DNA of 64,000 nt. Source: Novosphingobium sediminis (GTDB taxonomy: Bacteria > Pseudomonadota > Alphaproteobacteria > Sphingomonadales > Sphingomonadaceae). Each line of letters opens with the position of its first letter. Positions within the stretch are counted from its first letter, which is position 1. The translations under genes were made by a program, and so were the position numbers. The notes below the pieces were generated by a model. That model did no database searches. It had not been told where the DNA came from and saw only the letters and a program-made list of their open reading frames with translations. Of the stretch, positions 8,655-15,793 are shown in pieces. The stretch is taken from assembly GCF_007991615.1 (NCBI RefSeq), contig NZ_BJYR01000019.1, forward strand, positions 124,001-188,000, read 5' to 3'.

Positions 8655-10208
8655 TCACGACCAGGGTCCGAGCAGGATGATCCCGGTGCTCGCCGCTGCG
8701 CCAAGCGCGCCGGCCAGCAGATAGCCCAGCCACTTGAACCCGCCGCCATCGCCGATCAGCACGGCCGGTGGCAGGGGCGGATCTTCGGGTGCGCCGCCCT
8801 TGGGCGGGAAGCGTTCCTCCACCCTGCGGACAAGGTCCGGTAGGCCCAGCAGCGTCTTCACGTTCTCGCGGATGCGGTCGGCAATCGCGGCTTCGGGGCC
8901 CAGTTCGTCGCGGATCCAGTCGCGCACGAAGGGCGCGGCCACGTCCCACATGTTGATCGAAGGATCGAGCTGCGTGGCTATGCCTTCAACCATCACCATG
9001 GTCTTTTGCAGCAGCAGCAGGTGCGGCTGGGTCTGCATGTCGAAGTCGCGGGTGATCGCAAACAGCCCGTCGAGCATCTGGCCCACCGAAAGCTCGCTCA
9101 CCGGCTTGCCGCGCATCGGCTCGCCCACTGCCCTGAGCGCCGTCGCGAATTCGGCCACCGAATGATAGCTCGGCACGTACTGCGCCTCGAAGTGGATTTC
9201 GGCGACGCGGGTGTAGTTGCCCGTTGTCAGGCCGTAGAGGATTTCTGCCAGCCACTGCCGCGCGCGGCGGTCGATCCGGCCCATGATGCCGAAGTCGATC
9301 GCGGTGATCGTGCCGTCGGCTTCGATGAACAGGTTTCCCTGGTGCATGTCGGCGTGGAAGAACCCGCCGCTGATCGCCTGCCGCAGAAACGCGATGACGA
9401 GCCGGCTGGCGAGGGCCTTGCGGTCGTGTCCGGCGGCGTCGATCGCTGCGTTGTCGCTGATCTTGATGCCGTCGATCCAATCGAGCGTCATCACCCGGCC
9501 ATTGGTGCGGTCCCAATCGATGTTCGGCACGCGGTAGCCGGGGAAGGCGTGCATCTGCTCGGCCAGCTCGGAGGCGGAGGCCGCCTCGCGCCGCAGATCA
9601 AGCTCGCGCAAGGTCCAGCGCTTGAAGTTGGCGATGACCATGCGCGGACGCAGCCGCGAAGCCTCGCCGCCAAAGGCTTCGAGATGCGCTGCGGCCCATT
9701 CGTAAGTTGCGATGTCGGCAGCGAATTTTTCGCGCACACCGGGGCGCAAGATCTTGACCGCAACCTTGCGGCCATCGGTCGTCACTGCGCGGTGAACCTG
9801 CGCCACCGACGCCGCGCCGACTGGTTCCTCCTCGAATTCGGCGAACAGCGATTCGAGTGGCCGTTCGAAGCTCTCCTCGATCTCCTTGCGGATCAGCGCG
9901 AAGGAAACGGGCGGCAGCTTGTCCTGCAGCTTGAGCAGGTTTTCCGCCGGCCCCGGCCCGACCAGATCGGGGCGTGTCGCCAGCGTCTGCCCCAGCTTGA
10001 TCGCGGCGGGGCCGATGGCGCGGAAGGCCCCCGCATAGTCACGCTCGCGGTTCTTGCCGGTGAACGAGGCCCACCGCGCCAGCTTTGCCAGTCGGCGGAC
10101 CGGCGGCGGCGCGTTGCGATCGTTCTCGATGCCGATCAGCGCGCCGTGCCGGGCAAGCGTGATGCCCCAGCCGAGCAGGCGGCGAATATGGGTCGTGTGG
10201 CGCAGCAA
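8655..10208 (-). CDS. ubiB: Ubiquinone biosynthesis kinase-like protein UbiB
   Basis: 517 residues when started at the TTG at 10208, which has an AGGA eight bases upstream and gives the usual family N-terminus (RRLLGWGITLARHGAL). A second TTG at 10259, inside ubiE, would add 17 atypical residues. UbiB is an atypical (ABC1/ADCK) protein-kinase-like ATPase required for ubiquinone synthesis. The KxGQ signature is present (AIKLGQTLATRPDL) and the Ala-rich loop is VGAASVAQVHRA. The catalytic core HADMHQGNLF and AIDFGIMGRI are intact. Two C-terminal membrane helices end the protein. It follows ubiE by ten bases. Confidence 0.93.
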   Translation of the reverse strand: MLRHTTHIRRLLGWGITLARHGALIGIENDRNAPPPVRRLAKLARWASFTGKNRERDYAGAFRAIGPAAIKLGQTLATRPDLVGPGPAENLLKLQDKLPPVSFALIRKEIEESFERPLESLFAEFEEEPVGAASVAQVHRAVTTDGRKVAVKILRPGVREKFAADIATYEWAAAHLEAFGGEASRLRPRMVIANFKRWTLRELDLRREAASASELAEQMHAFPGYRVPNIDWDRTNGRVMTLDWIDGIKISDNAAIDAAGHDRKALASRLVIAFLRQAISGGFFHADMHQGNLFIEADGTITAIDFGIMGRIDRRARQWLAEILYGLTTGNYTRVAEIHFEAQYVPSYHSVAEFATALRAVGEPMRGKPVSELSVGQMLDGLFAITRDFDMQTQPHLLLLQKTMVMVEGIATQLDPSINMWDVAAPFVRDWIRDELGPEAAIADRIRENVKTLLGLPDLVRRVEERFPPKGGAPEDPPLPPAVLIGDGGGFKWLGYLLAGALGAAASTGIILLGPWS

Positions 10209-10218
10209 GGGGGCGGTC

Positions 10219-10971
10219 CTAGATCTTCCAGCCCGAATGGATCGCCACGGCGCCGCCAAGGATCGGCTCGACCTTGGTGTGGCGGAACCCGGCGGAGCGG
10301 ATCATCCCTTCGAATTCGCGCATCTTGGGGAAACGCCGGATCGATTCGATGAGATACCGATACGAGTCGGCATCGCCCGCGATCATCTGGCCCAGTTGCG
10401 GCACGATCTTGTGCGAGTAGAAGTCATAGGCCTGCGCAAACCCCGGCCATTCGGTGGTCGAGAATTCGAGCACGAAGAAGCGCCCGCCCGGCTTCAGAAC
10501 GCGGTGCGCTTCGGCCAGCGCCTTGTCGATCCGCGTCACGTTGCGGATGCCGAACGCGATCGTGTAGGCGTTGAAGGTCTTGTCGCCGAAGGTCAGCTCT
10601 TCGGCGTTCTGGCGCGACCATGTCAGGCCCTGAATGCCTTGCTTTTCGGCGCGCTCGATGCCGACATCGAGCATGTCCTGATTGATATCCGAAACCGTGA
10701 TCGCCGCGCCGTGCCGCGCCATGCGGAACGCGATGTCGCCAGTGCCGCCCGCCATGTCGAGGATCGTTTCGCTCTCACGCGGCTTCACCCGGCGCACGAA
10801 GCGGTCCTTCCACAGCCGGTGCATGCCTGCCGACATGGCGTCGTTCATCCGGTCGTAGCTCTTGGCGACGGACGAAAACACCGCGCCCACGCGCTCGGTC
10901 TTTTCTTCCGGGGTCACCTCCTCATAGCCGAAGGAGACGGTTTCGGGCTCGGCAGCAGTTGCGTCAGTCAT
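10219..10971 (-). CDS. ubiE: Ubiquinone/menaquinone biosynthesis C-methyltransferase UbiE
   Basis: 250 residues. A SAM-dependent methyltransferase acting on the demethoxy-benzoquinol intermediate of ubiquinone synthesis in the cytosol. Motif I is ILDMAGGTGDIAFRMA, the SAM-binding acidic residue is in ITVSDINQDML, and the two UbiE signatures are YDRMNDAMSAGMHRLWK and RVLKPGGRFFVLEFS. The start ATG at 10971 leaves 60 bases to the divergent mutM start. It heads a ubiE-ubiB operon on the minus strand. Length is normal. Confidence 0.96.
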   Translation of the reverse strand: MTDATAAEPETVSFGYEEVTPEEKTERVGAVFSSVAKSYDRMNDAMSAGMHRLWKDRFVRRVKPRESETILDMAGGTGDIAFRMARHGAAITVSDINQDMLDVGIERAEKQGIQGLTWSRQNAEELTFGDKTFNAYTIAFGIRNVTRIDKALAEAHRVLKPGGRFFVLEFSTTEWPGFAQAYDFYSHKIVPQLGQMIAGDADSYRYLIESIRRFPKMREFEGMIRSAGFRHTKVEPILGGAVAIHSGWKI

Positions 10972-11031
10972 ACCCCGCGCCTTTACGTGGGAATTGCCGC
11001 GACGGCAAAGCCTGTTAGGGGCAATTGTGTC

Positions 11032-11844
11032 ATGCCCGAATTACCCGAAGTCGAAACCACCGTCCGCGGCCTAGCCCATGTCCTCGATGGACAGGTGATC
11101 GCGCGTATCGAGACCCGCCGCGCGGACCTCAGGCGCCCGTTTCCGCCCAATCTGGTGCAGGCACTGACCGGCGCTCGGGTCACCAGTCTCGGCCGCCGCG
11201 CCAAGTACGGCCTCATCCATACGGACCGCGACCAGACCATGGTGTTCCACCTTGGCATGAGTGGGCGCTGGCGAATCGATCCCGATGAAATCGGCAAGCA
11301 CGATCATCTGGTGCTGGAAACCGGGGCGGGGCGGACGCTTGCGCTCAACGACGCGCGCCGCTTCGGCTCGGTCGATCTCGTCGATACCGGCGCGCTTGAG
11401 CAATGGCCGCAGTTCGCCGCGATGGGGCCAGAGCCGCTTGGGCCGGGCCTCACGTCAGCGCATCTCGCCAAGGCCTTCGAGAACCGCTTCGCCGCCGTGA
11501 AGCTGCTCCTGCTCGATCAGCAGATCGTCGCGGGGCTGGGCAATATCTACGTCTGCGAGGCGCTTCACCGCGCGAAGATCCACCCGGAGCGCGAGGCCGG
11601 GAAGGTCAGCCGCGCTGCGCTGAACCGGCTCGTGCCCGAAATCCGCGCCGTGCTCGAGGAAGCGATTCGCGCCGGCGGCTCGACCTTGCGCGATTATGTG
11701 CGCCCCGATGGCGAGCTGGGCTATTTCGCCAAGGACTGGCGCGTCTATGGGCGCGAAGGCGATCCTTGCGCCTGCGGCAAGCCGGTCAGCCGCGTGGTGC
11801 AGGGCGGACGTTCGACGTTCTTCTGCGCTAGCTGCCAGAAATAG
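11032..11844 (+). CDS. mutM: Formamidopyrimidine-DNA glycosylase (Fpg/MutM)
   Basis: 270 residues. It removes 8-oxoguanine and formamidopyrimidines from DNA and nicks the abasic site. The ATG at 11032 gives the obligatory PELPEVETT start, with the catalytic Pro immediately after Met. The helix-two-turn-helix contains GLGNIYVCEALHRAKIHP. The C-terminal zinc finger is present, but its first Cys pair is spaced CxC (PCACGKP) instead of the usual CxxC; the second pair (CASC) is normal. Divergent from ubiE, which suggests a shared 60-base promoter region. Confidence 0.95.
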   Translation: MPELPEVETTVRGLAHVLDGQVIARIETRRADLRRPFPPNLVQALTGARVTSLGRRAKYGLIHTDRDQTMVFHLGMSGRWRIDPDEIGKHDHLVLETGAGRTLALNDARRFGSVDLVDTGALEQWPQFAAMGPEPLGPGLTSAHLAKAFENRFAAVKLLLLDQQIVAGLGNIYVCEALHRAKIHPEREAGKVSRAALNRLVPEIRAVLEEAIRAGGSTLRDYVRPDGELGYFAKDWRVYGREGDPCACGKPVSRVVQGGRSTFFCASCQK

Positions 11845-11911
11845 CAGCGCTGCCCCTCTTGCGCGTGGGCCTCGTGCTGGCCAATCTCCCTGCCAAAGGG
11901 AGAGAGCACAT

Positions 11912-12883
11912 ATGAAGACCCGTATTACCGAACTGTTCGGCATCGAGCACCCGATCATCCAGGGCGGCATGCACTATGTCGGCTTTGCTGAAATGGCTGC
12001 TGCCGTCTCCAACGCGGGCGGCCTTGGCATCATCACCGGCCTCACGCAGAAGACCGCTGCCGATCTCGCCAATGAAATCGCGCGCTGCAAGGACATGACC
12101 GACAAGCCGTTCGGCGTGAACCTCACCTTCCTGCCCACGGTCAATTCGCCCGATTATCCCGGTTATATCCGCGCGATCATCGAAGGCGGGGTGAAGGTGG
12201 TTGAAACCGCGGGCAACAACCCCGCGCCGTTCCTGCCCTATTTCAAGGACGCCGGGATCAAGGTGATCCACAAGTGCACCTCGGTGCGCCACAGCGTGAA
12301 GGCGCAGAATGTGGGCTGCGATGCGATCTCGGTCGATGGCTTCGAATGCGGCGGCCATCCAGGCGAGGACGATATCCCGAACTTCATCCTGCTCCCCCGC
12401 GCGGCTGAGGAACTGACCATTCCCTTCGTCGCCTCGGGCGGCATGGCCGATGGCCGCAGCCTCGTCGCCGCGCTGGCGCTGGGTGCGGAAGGCATCAACA
12501 TGGGCACGCGCTTCATCGCGACCAAGGAAGCGCCGGTGCACGAGAAGGTGAAGCAGGCGCTGGTTGCGGCTTCCGAACTCGACACCCGCCTCGTCATGCG
12601 CCCGCTGCGCAATACCGAGCGCGTGCTGACCAATGCCGCGGTCGAGCGCCTGCTTGAAAAGGAACGCCGCCTCGGCCCCGACATCAAGTTCGAGGACATC
12701 ATCGAGGAAGTCGCGGGCGTCTATCCGCGCATCATGATGGAAGGCGACATGGAAGCGGGCGCGTGGAGCTGCGGCATGGTCGCCGGGCTCATCCACGATA
12801 TCCCGACGTGCAAGGAACTGGTGGACCGCATCATGGCGCAGGCCGATGCAATCATCCGCGAGCGGCTGGCGGGGATGGCGTAA
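11912..12883 (+). CDS. Nitronate monooxygenase / 2-nitropropane dioxygenase-like flavoprotein
   Basis: 323 residues from the ATG at 11912, preceded by AAGGGAGAG. A TIM-barrel FMN enzyme of the nitronate monooxygenase (NPD) family. Motifs seen: IIQGGMHYVG near the N-terminus, AGGLGIITG, the FMN-phosphate segment VASGGMADGRSLVAALALGAEGINMG, and SVDGFECGGHPGED, which carries the family His. Members oxidise alkyl nitronates or act as enoyl reductases; without structure or data the substrate is unknown. The acyl-CoA dehydrogenases convergent to it may hint at a fatty-acid-related role, which is only inference. Confidence 0.82.
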   Translation: MKTRITELFGIEHPIIQGGMHYVGFAEMAAAVSNAGGLGIITGLTQKTAADLANEIARCKDMTDKPFGVNLTFLPTVNSPDYPGYIRAIIEGGVKVVETAGNNPAPFLPYFKDAGIKVIHKCTSVRHSVKAQNVGCDAISVDGFECGGHPGEDDIPNFILLPRAAEELTIPFVASGGMADGRSLVAALALGAEGINMGTRFIATKEAPVHEKVKQALVAASELDTRLVMRPLRNTERVLTNAAVERLLEKERRLGPDIKFEDIIEEVAGVYPRIMMEGDMEAGAWSCGMVAGLIHDIPTCKELVDRIMAQADAIIRERLAGMA

Positions 12884-12910
12884 GCGCTACCCCGCAACAA
12901 GCACGACAGG

Positions 12911-13007
12911 CCCCTCCCCCGCTCGGGGGAGGCTGGGTGGGGGTGCGCGGCAGCTCTGGTTTGAAGCGCCGAGCCCCCTCCCCCAACCCCTCCCCGCCGG
13001 GGAGGGG
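12911..13007. repeat. Paired GC-rich palindromes, REP-like intergenic element
   Basis: Two hairpins face each other in about 100 bases. The first (12913-12932) is a perfect nine-base palindrome of C/G tracts with a two-base loop. The second (12987-13007) is CCCCTCCCC / GGGGAGGGG around GCC. Between them GGGTGGGGG and CCCCCAACCC are near-complementary, so the whole block can fold as one long structure. It sits between two convergent genes, where it could act as a bidirectional terminator. Similar C/G-tract palindromes are known as dispersed repeats in sphingomonads; only one copy is in this window. Confidence 0.65.
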
Positions 13008-13024
13008 AGCCAAGGCGGCGTTTC

Positions 13025-14155
13025 TTACGCCGCCAGCGTCAGATCCTCGAACCGGCCGAGATGGAAGTCGGCCGAGCCGAACTGGTTCTCGATCATGGTG
13101 GCGCGCTTGAAGTAGTGGCCGATGGCCAGCTCCACCGTGATGCCGATGCCCCCGTGCGTCTGGATCGCGTTCTGCCCGACGAAGTTTATCGAACGCGAGA
13201 CCTTCGCCTTGGCGAGGCTCACTGCCGCCTTGCGTTCGGCAGCCGGCGACTCGAGCTTCAGCGCGCCCATCAGCGCCATCGAGGCGATCTGCTCCATTTC
13301 GACGAACATGTCCGCCATGCGGTGCTGCAGCACCTGGAACTTGCCGATCGGCTGGCCGAACTGCTTGCGCTGCTTGATGTAGTCGAGCGTGCCCTCGTGC
13401 AACTTGCGGCTGACCCCGCAGGCCTCACCGCAAACAGCGACGGTGGCTTCATCGACCAGCAGCTCGATCAGATCGATCCCGCCGGGGATATGCGCATCGC
13501 CTGGGATAGCCACGTTCTCGAAGTAGATCTCGCTTGCCTGGAAGCCGTCGACGCACGGGTAGTCGCGGCGCACGATGCCGGGCAGGGTAGCATCGATCAG
13601 GAACAGCTCGACGCCCCCGCGCTCGCGCTGGCTGCCGCCGGTGCGCGCGGTGACGAGGAGGTGCGTTGCCCACGGCGCGGCGTAGACGACCGCCTTGTGG
13701 CCCGAAAGGACGTAGCCTGAGCCATCAGCCTTCGCGGTGGTGCGCAGGTTGGCGAGGTCATAGCGGCCCTGCGGCTCGGCATAGGCGAACGCGATCACGG
13801 CATTGCCCGCGATGATCTCGGGGATCACCGCATCGGCCATGGCTGAAGGCGCGCGCTTCATCGCGCCGCCGCCGATCACGACGGTCTGGAGGTAAGGCTC
13901 GACCGCGATGACCTTGCCCAGCTCTTCCATCATGATCATGTTCTCGAGCGCGCCGCCGCCAAGGCCGCCGTGCTCTTCGGCAAAGGGCGCGCCCAGAATG
14001 CCGAGCTCGGTCGCCAGCGCCTGCCAGATGCCGGGATCGCGTCCTTCGGGGCGCAGCAGCATCTTCTTGCGCGTCTCGAAATCATAGGTGTCGGCAAGGA
14101 AGCGCGCGAGCGTGTCACGCAGCATGCCCTGCGTTTCGGTGTAGCTGAAATCCAT
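13025..14155 (-). CDS. Acyl-CoA dehydrogenase, small/non-catalytic-type subunit
   Basis: 376 residues from the ATG at 14155 (MDFSYTETQGML). An FAD-dependent acyl-CoA dehydrogenase family member. The flavin and substrate regions are recognisable: FAEEHGGLGGG, AFAYAEPQGRYDL, LDYIKQRKQFGQPIGKFQVLQH and QTHGGIGITVE. In the middle (VDEATVAVCGEACG) I do not see the ERTG catalytic segment carried by the partner gene. That fits heteromeric alpha2beta2 enzymes such as PimC/PimD or FadE26/FadE27, where only one subunit has the base. It is the second gene of the operon, 63 bases after the large subunit, with a strong hairpin between. Substrate unknown; CoA esters of sterol side chains or dicarboxylates are options. 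Confidence 0.85.
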   Translation of the reverse strand: MDFSYTETQGMLRDTLARFLADTYDFETRKKMLLRPEGRDPGIWQALATELGILGAPFAEEHGGLGGGALENMIMMEELGKVIAVEPYLQTVVIGGGAMKRAPSAMADAVIPEIIAGNAVIAFAYAEPQGRYDLANLRTTAKADGSGYVLSGHKAVVYAAPWATHLLVTARTGGSQRERGGVELFLIDATLPGIVRRDYPCVDGFQASEIYFENVAIPGDAHIPGGIDLIELLVDEATVAVCGEACGVSRKLHEGTLDYIKQRKQFGQPIGKFQVLQHRMADMFVEMEQIASMALMGALKLESPAAERKAAVSLAKAKVSRSINFVGQNAIQTHGGIGITVELAIGHYFKRATMIENQFGSADFHLGRFEDLTLAA

Positions 14156-14176
14156 TGTCCTCAAATCCCGCTAAAG

Positions 14177-14205
14177 GGCCGCCGCGGCTTTTGCCTGCGG
14201 CGGCC
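14177..14205 (-). promoter_or_regulatory. Strong intercistronic hairpin between the two acyl-CoA dehydrogenase genes
   Basis: GGCCGCCGC pairs perfectly with GCGGCGGCC, and an inner GGC/GCC extends the stem past a single bulged T to a TTTT loop. There is no T-run after it in the direction of transcription, so it is more likely an mRNA-stability or attenuation element than a full terminator. Confidence 0.55.
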
Positions 14206-14218
14206 TCGTGTCATTTTC

Positions 14219-15412
14219 TCAGAGCCCCAGCACCATCTTGGCGATGATGTTGCGCTGGATCTCGTTGGAACCACCGTAGATCGTCGTCTTGCGGGTGTTG
14301 AAATAGCTGGGCGCGGCGCGGTGCGCGTAGTCCGGACCGATCGGATGCTCGTTGTCGCCCTCTCCGAAGCCGCGGAAATAGGGCGCGCCATAGTGGCCCA
14401 CCGCTTCCAGCGTCAGCTCGGTCAGGCGCTGCTGGATTTCCGAACCCTTGATCTTCAGCAGGCTCGATTCCGGCCCCGGACCCTTGCCGGCGCTTTCACC
14501 CGCAAGGCTGCGCAGCTCGGTAAACTCGAGCGCGGTGAGGTCCATTTCCAGCTCGGCGATCTTGCGCTTGAAGAAGGCGTTGGCGATCAGCGGCTTGTCG
14601 CCGTCCATCTCGGCGCGGGCGATGGTTTTCACCTTCTCGATCCCGCGCTTCGAAGCGGCGACACCCGCGATCCCGGTGCGCTCGTGCGCCAGCAGGAACT
14701 TGGCGCAGGTCCAGCCCTTGTTCTCTTCATAAACGCGCTGATCCACCGGCACGCGCACGTCTTCGAGCCACACTTCGTTGACTTCGTGTTCGCCGCCCAG
14801 CGTGATGATCGGGCGCACTTCGATGCCCGGCGTCTTCATGTCGATCAGCAGGAACGAGATACCTTCCTGCTGCTTGGCATCGGGATCGGTGCGGACGAGG
14901 AAGAAGCCCCAGTCGGCGTGCTGCGCCATCGTGGTCCAGGTCTTCTGGCCGTTGACCACGTAGTGATCGCCATCCCGCACCGCCTTGGTGCGCAGCGAGG
15001 CGAGGTCAGAGCCCGAACCCGGCTCAGAATAGCCCTGACACCACCAGTCCTCGCCCGAAAGGATGCGGGGGAGGAACTTGGCCTTCTGCTCGGGTGTGCC
15101 GAAGGTGTAGATCACCGGGCCGACCATCGAGAGGCCGAAGGGCATCAGGCGGATGCAGTCCGCGCGCGCGGTCTCTTCCGACCAGATGTAGCGCTGCGTC
15201 GCGGTCCAGCCGGTGCCGCCGTATTCGACCGGCCATGCGGGGGCGACCCAGCCCTTCTTCGCCAGCACCTTGTGCCACGAGAGGAAGTCTTCCTTCGAAA
15301 GCTCGTCGCCTTCATCCTGCTTGCCGCGCAGCTCGGCCGGATAGTTCTCGGCGATGAACGCCCGCACTTCCTGCTGGAAGGCGAGGTCCTCGGGGCTGAA
15401 ATCCAGATGCAT
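14219..15412 (-). CDS. Acyl-CoA dehydrogenase, large/catalytic-type subunit
   Basis: 397 residues from the ATG at 15412 (MHLDFSPEDLAF). An FAD enzyme introducing a 2,3-double bond into acyl-CoA. Motifs: WPVEYGGTGWT, QGYSEPGSGSDLASLRT, VNGQKTWTTMAQHAD and the C-terminal TTIYGGSNEIQRNIIAKMVL. The usual catalytic Glu of short/medium-chain enzymes (YEGT) is replaced by YGGS. The candidate base is E244 in LLAHERTGIAG, as in FadE26-type heteromeric enzymes. First gene of a two-gene operon; a palindromic operator-like site lies about 100 bases upstream. Confidence 0.88.
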   Translation of the reverse strand: MHLDFSPEDLAFQQEVRAFIAENYPAELRGKQDEGDELSKEDFLSWHKVLAKKGWVAPAWPVEYGGTGWTATQRYIWSEETARADCIRLMPFGLSMVGPVIYTFGTPEQKAKFLPRILSGEDWWCQGYSEPGSGSDLASLRTKAVRDGDHYVVNGQKTWTTMAQHADWGFFLVRTDPDAKQQEGISFLLIDMKTPGIEVRPIITLGGEHEVNEVWLEDVRVPVDQRVYEENKGWTCAKFLLAHERTGIAGVAASKRGIEKVKTIARAEMDGDKPLIANAFFKRKIAELEMDLTALEFTELRSLAGESAGKGPGPESSLLKIKGSEIQQRLTELTLEAVGHYGAPYFRGFGEGDNEHPIGPDYAHRAAPSYFNTRKTTIYGGSNEIQRNIIAKMVLGL

Positions 15413-15508
15413 GGTGCTCTCCCTTTTCATTCAGGGCCTTTACGGCCGCGATGCGACGGGACTCGGGCGCGCAAGGCGGGCCGGTCTCCTGCTCCCTCCA
15501 TCCTTCCA

Positions 15509-15526
15509 CTTTACGTAAACGTCAAG
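15509..15526 (-). promoter_or_regulatory. MerR-type (LiuR-like) operator/promoter candidate for the acyl-CoA dehydrogenase operon
   Basis: CTTTACG and CGTCAAG form an inverted repeat (one mismatch) around TAAA. On the minus strand the outer arm reads TTGACG, a good -35 element, as expected for MerR-family sites that overlap the promoter spacer. The sequence resembles, from memory, the motif of LiuR-type regulators of acyl-CoA and branched-chain amino acid degradation. No clear -10 box is visible, and no MerR gene is in the window. Confidence 0.45.
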
Positions 15527-15662
15527 AGGGGCGTTGGTCCGGGGAGGGGCGGGTTGCACTACGAGGAGATATAGCGCGCGGTTGGCAGGGCGGGGCTTCG
15601 ATACAGGCCGCATCCGGCAGGCGTGACATGGAAGCCACAGGTCGAGCCTTGTGCCCGGTTCT

Positions 15663-15682
15663 TGATTCAATCGCTTGAATTG
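15663..15682 (+). promoter_or_regulatory. LacI-type operator upstream of the TonB receptor
   Basis: ATTCAATC and GCTTGAAT (15665-15680) form a palindrome with a central CG, the usual layout of LacI-family operators. The 18-base box GATTCAATCGCTTGAATT is almost repeated upstream of the galactoside operon at 30168-30185 (differences at three positions). It lies about 110 bases before the receptor start and is the likely target of the LacI regulator encoded at 21405-22403. Confidence 0.65.
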
Positions 15683-15793
15683 ATGCTTGCAAGGCGCCAG
15701 TGCCTTTGCCAAGGAAGCTGCACGAAGGCGAATCAGCCAATCGATTCGCCGCGTAAGCACGCACAAAAGTGCTCGCAACCCGGGGAGAGACCT

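Larger units (their letters stand above)
15413..15793. other. Divergent regulatory region between the acyl-CoA dehydrogenase operon and a TonB receptor
   Basis: 381 bases without a credible gene. It contains a MerR-type palindrome on the dehydrogenase side (15509-15526) and a LacI-type palindrome on the receptor side (15663-15682). A further partial match, CAATCGATT, lies at 15738-15746. Long reading frames crossing here on either strand are antisense to the neighbouring genes. Confidence 0.7.
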
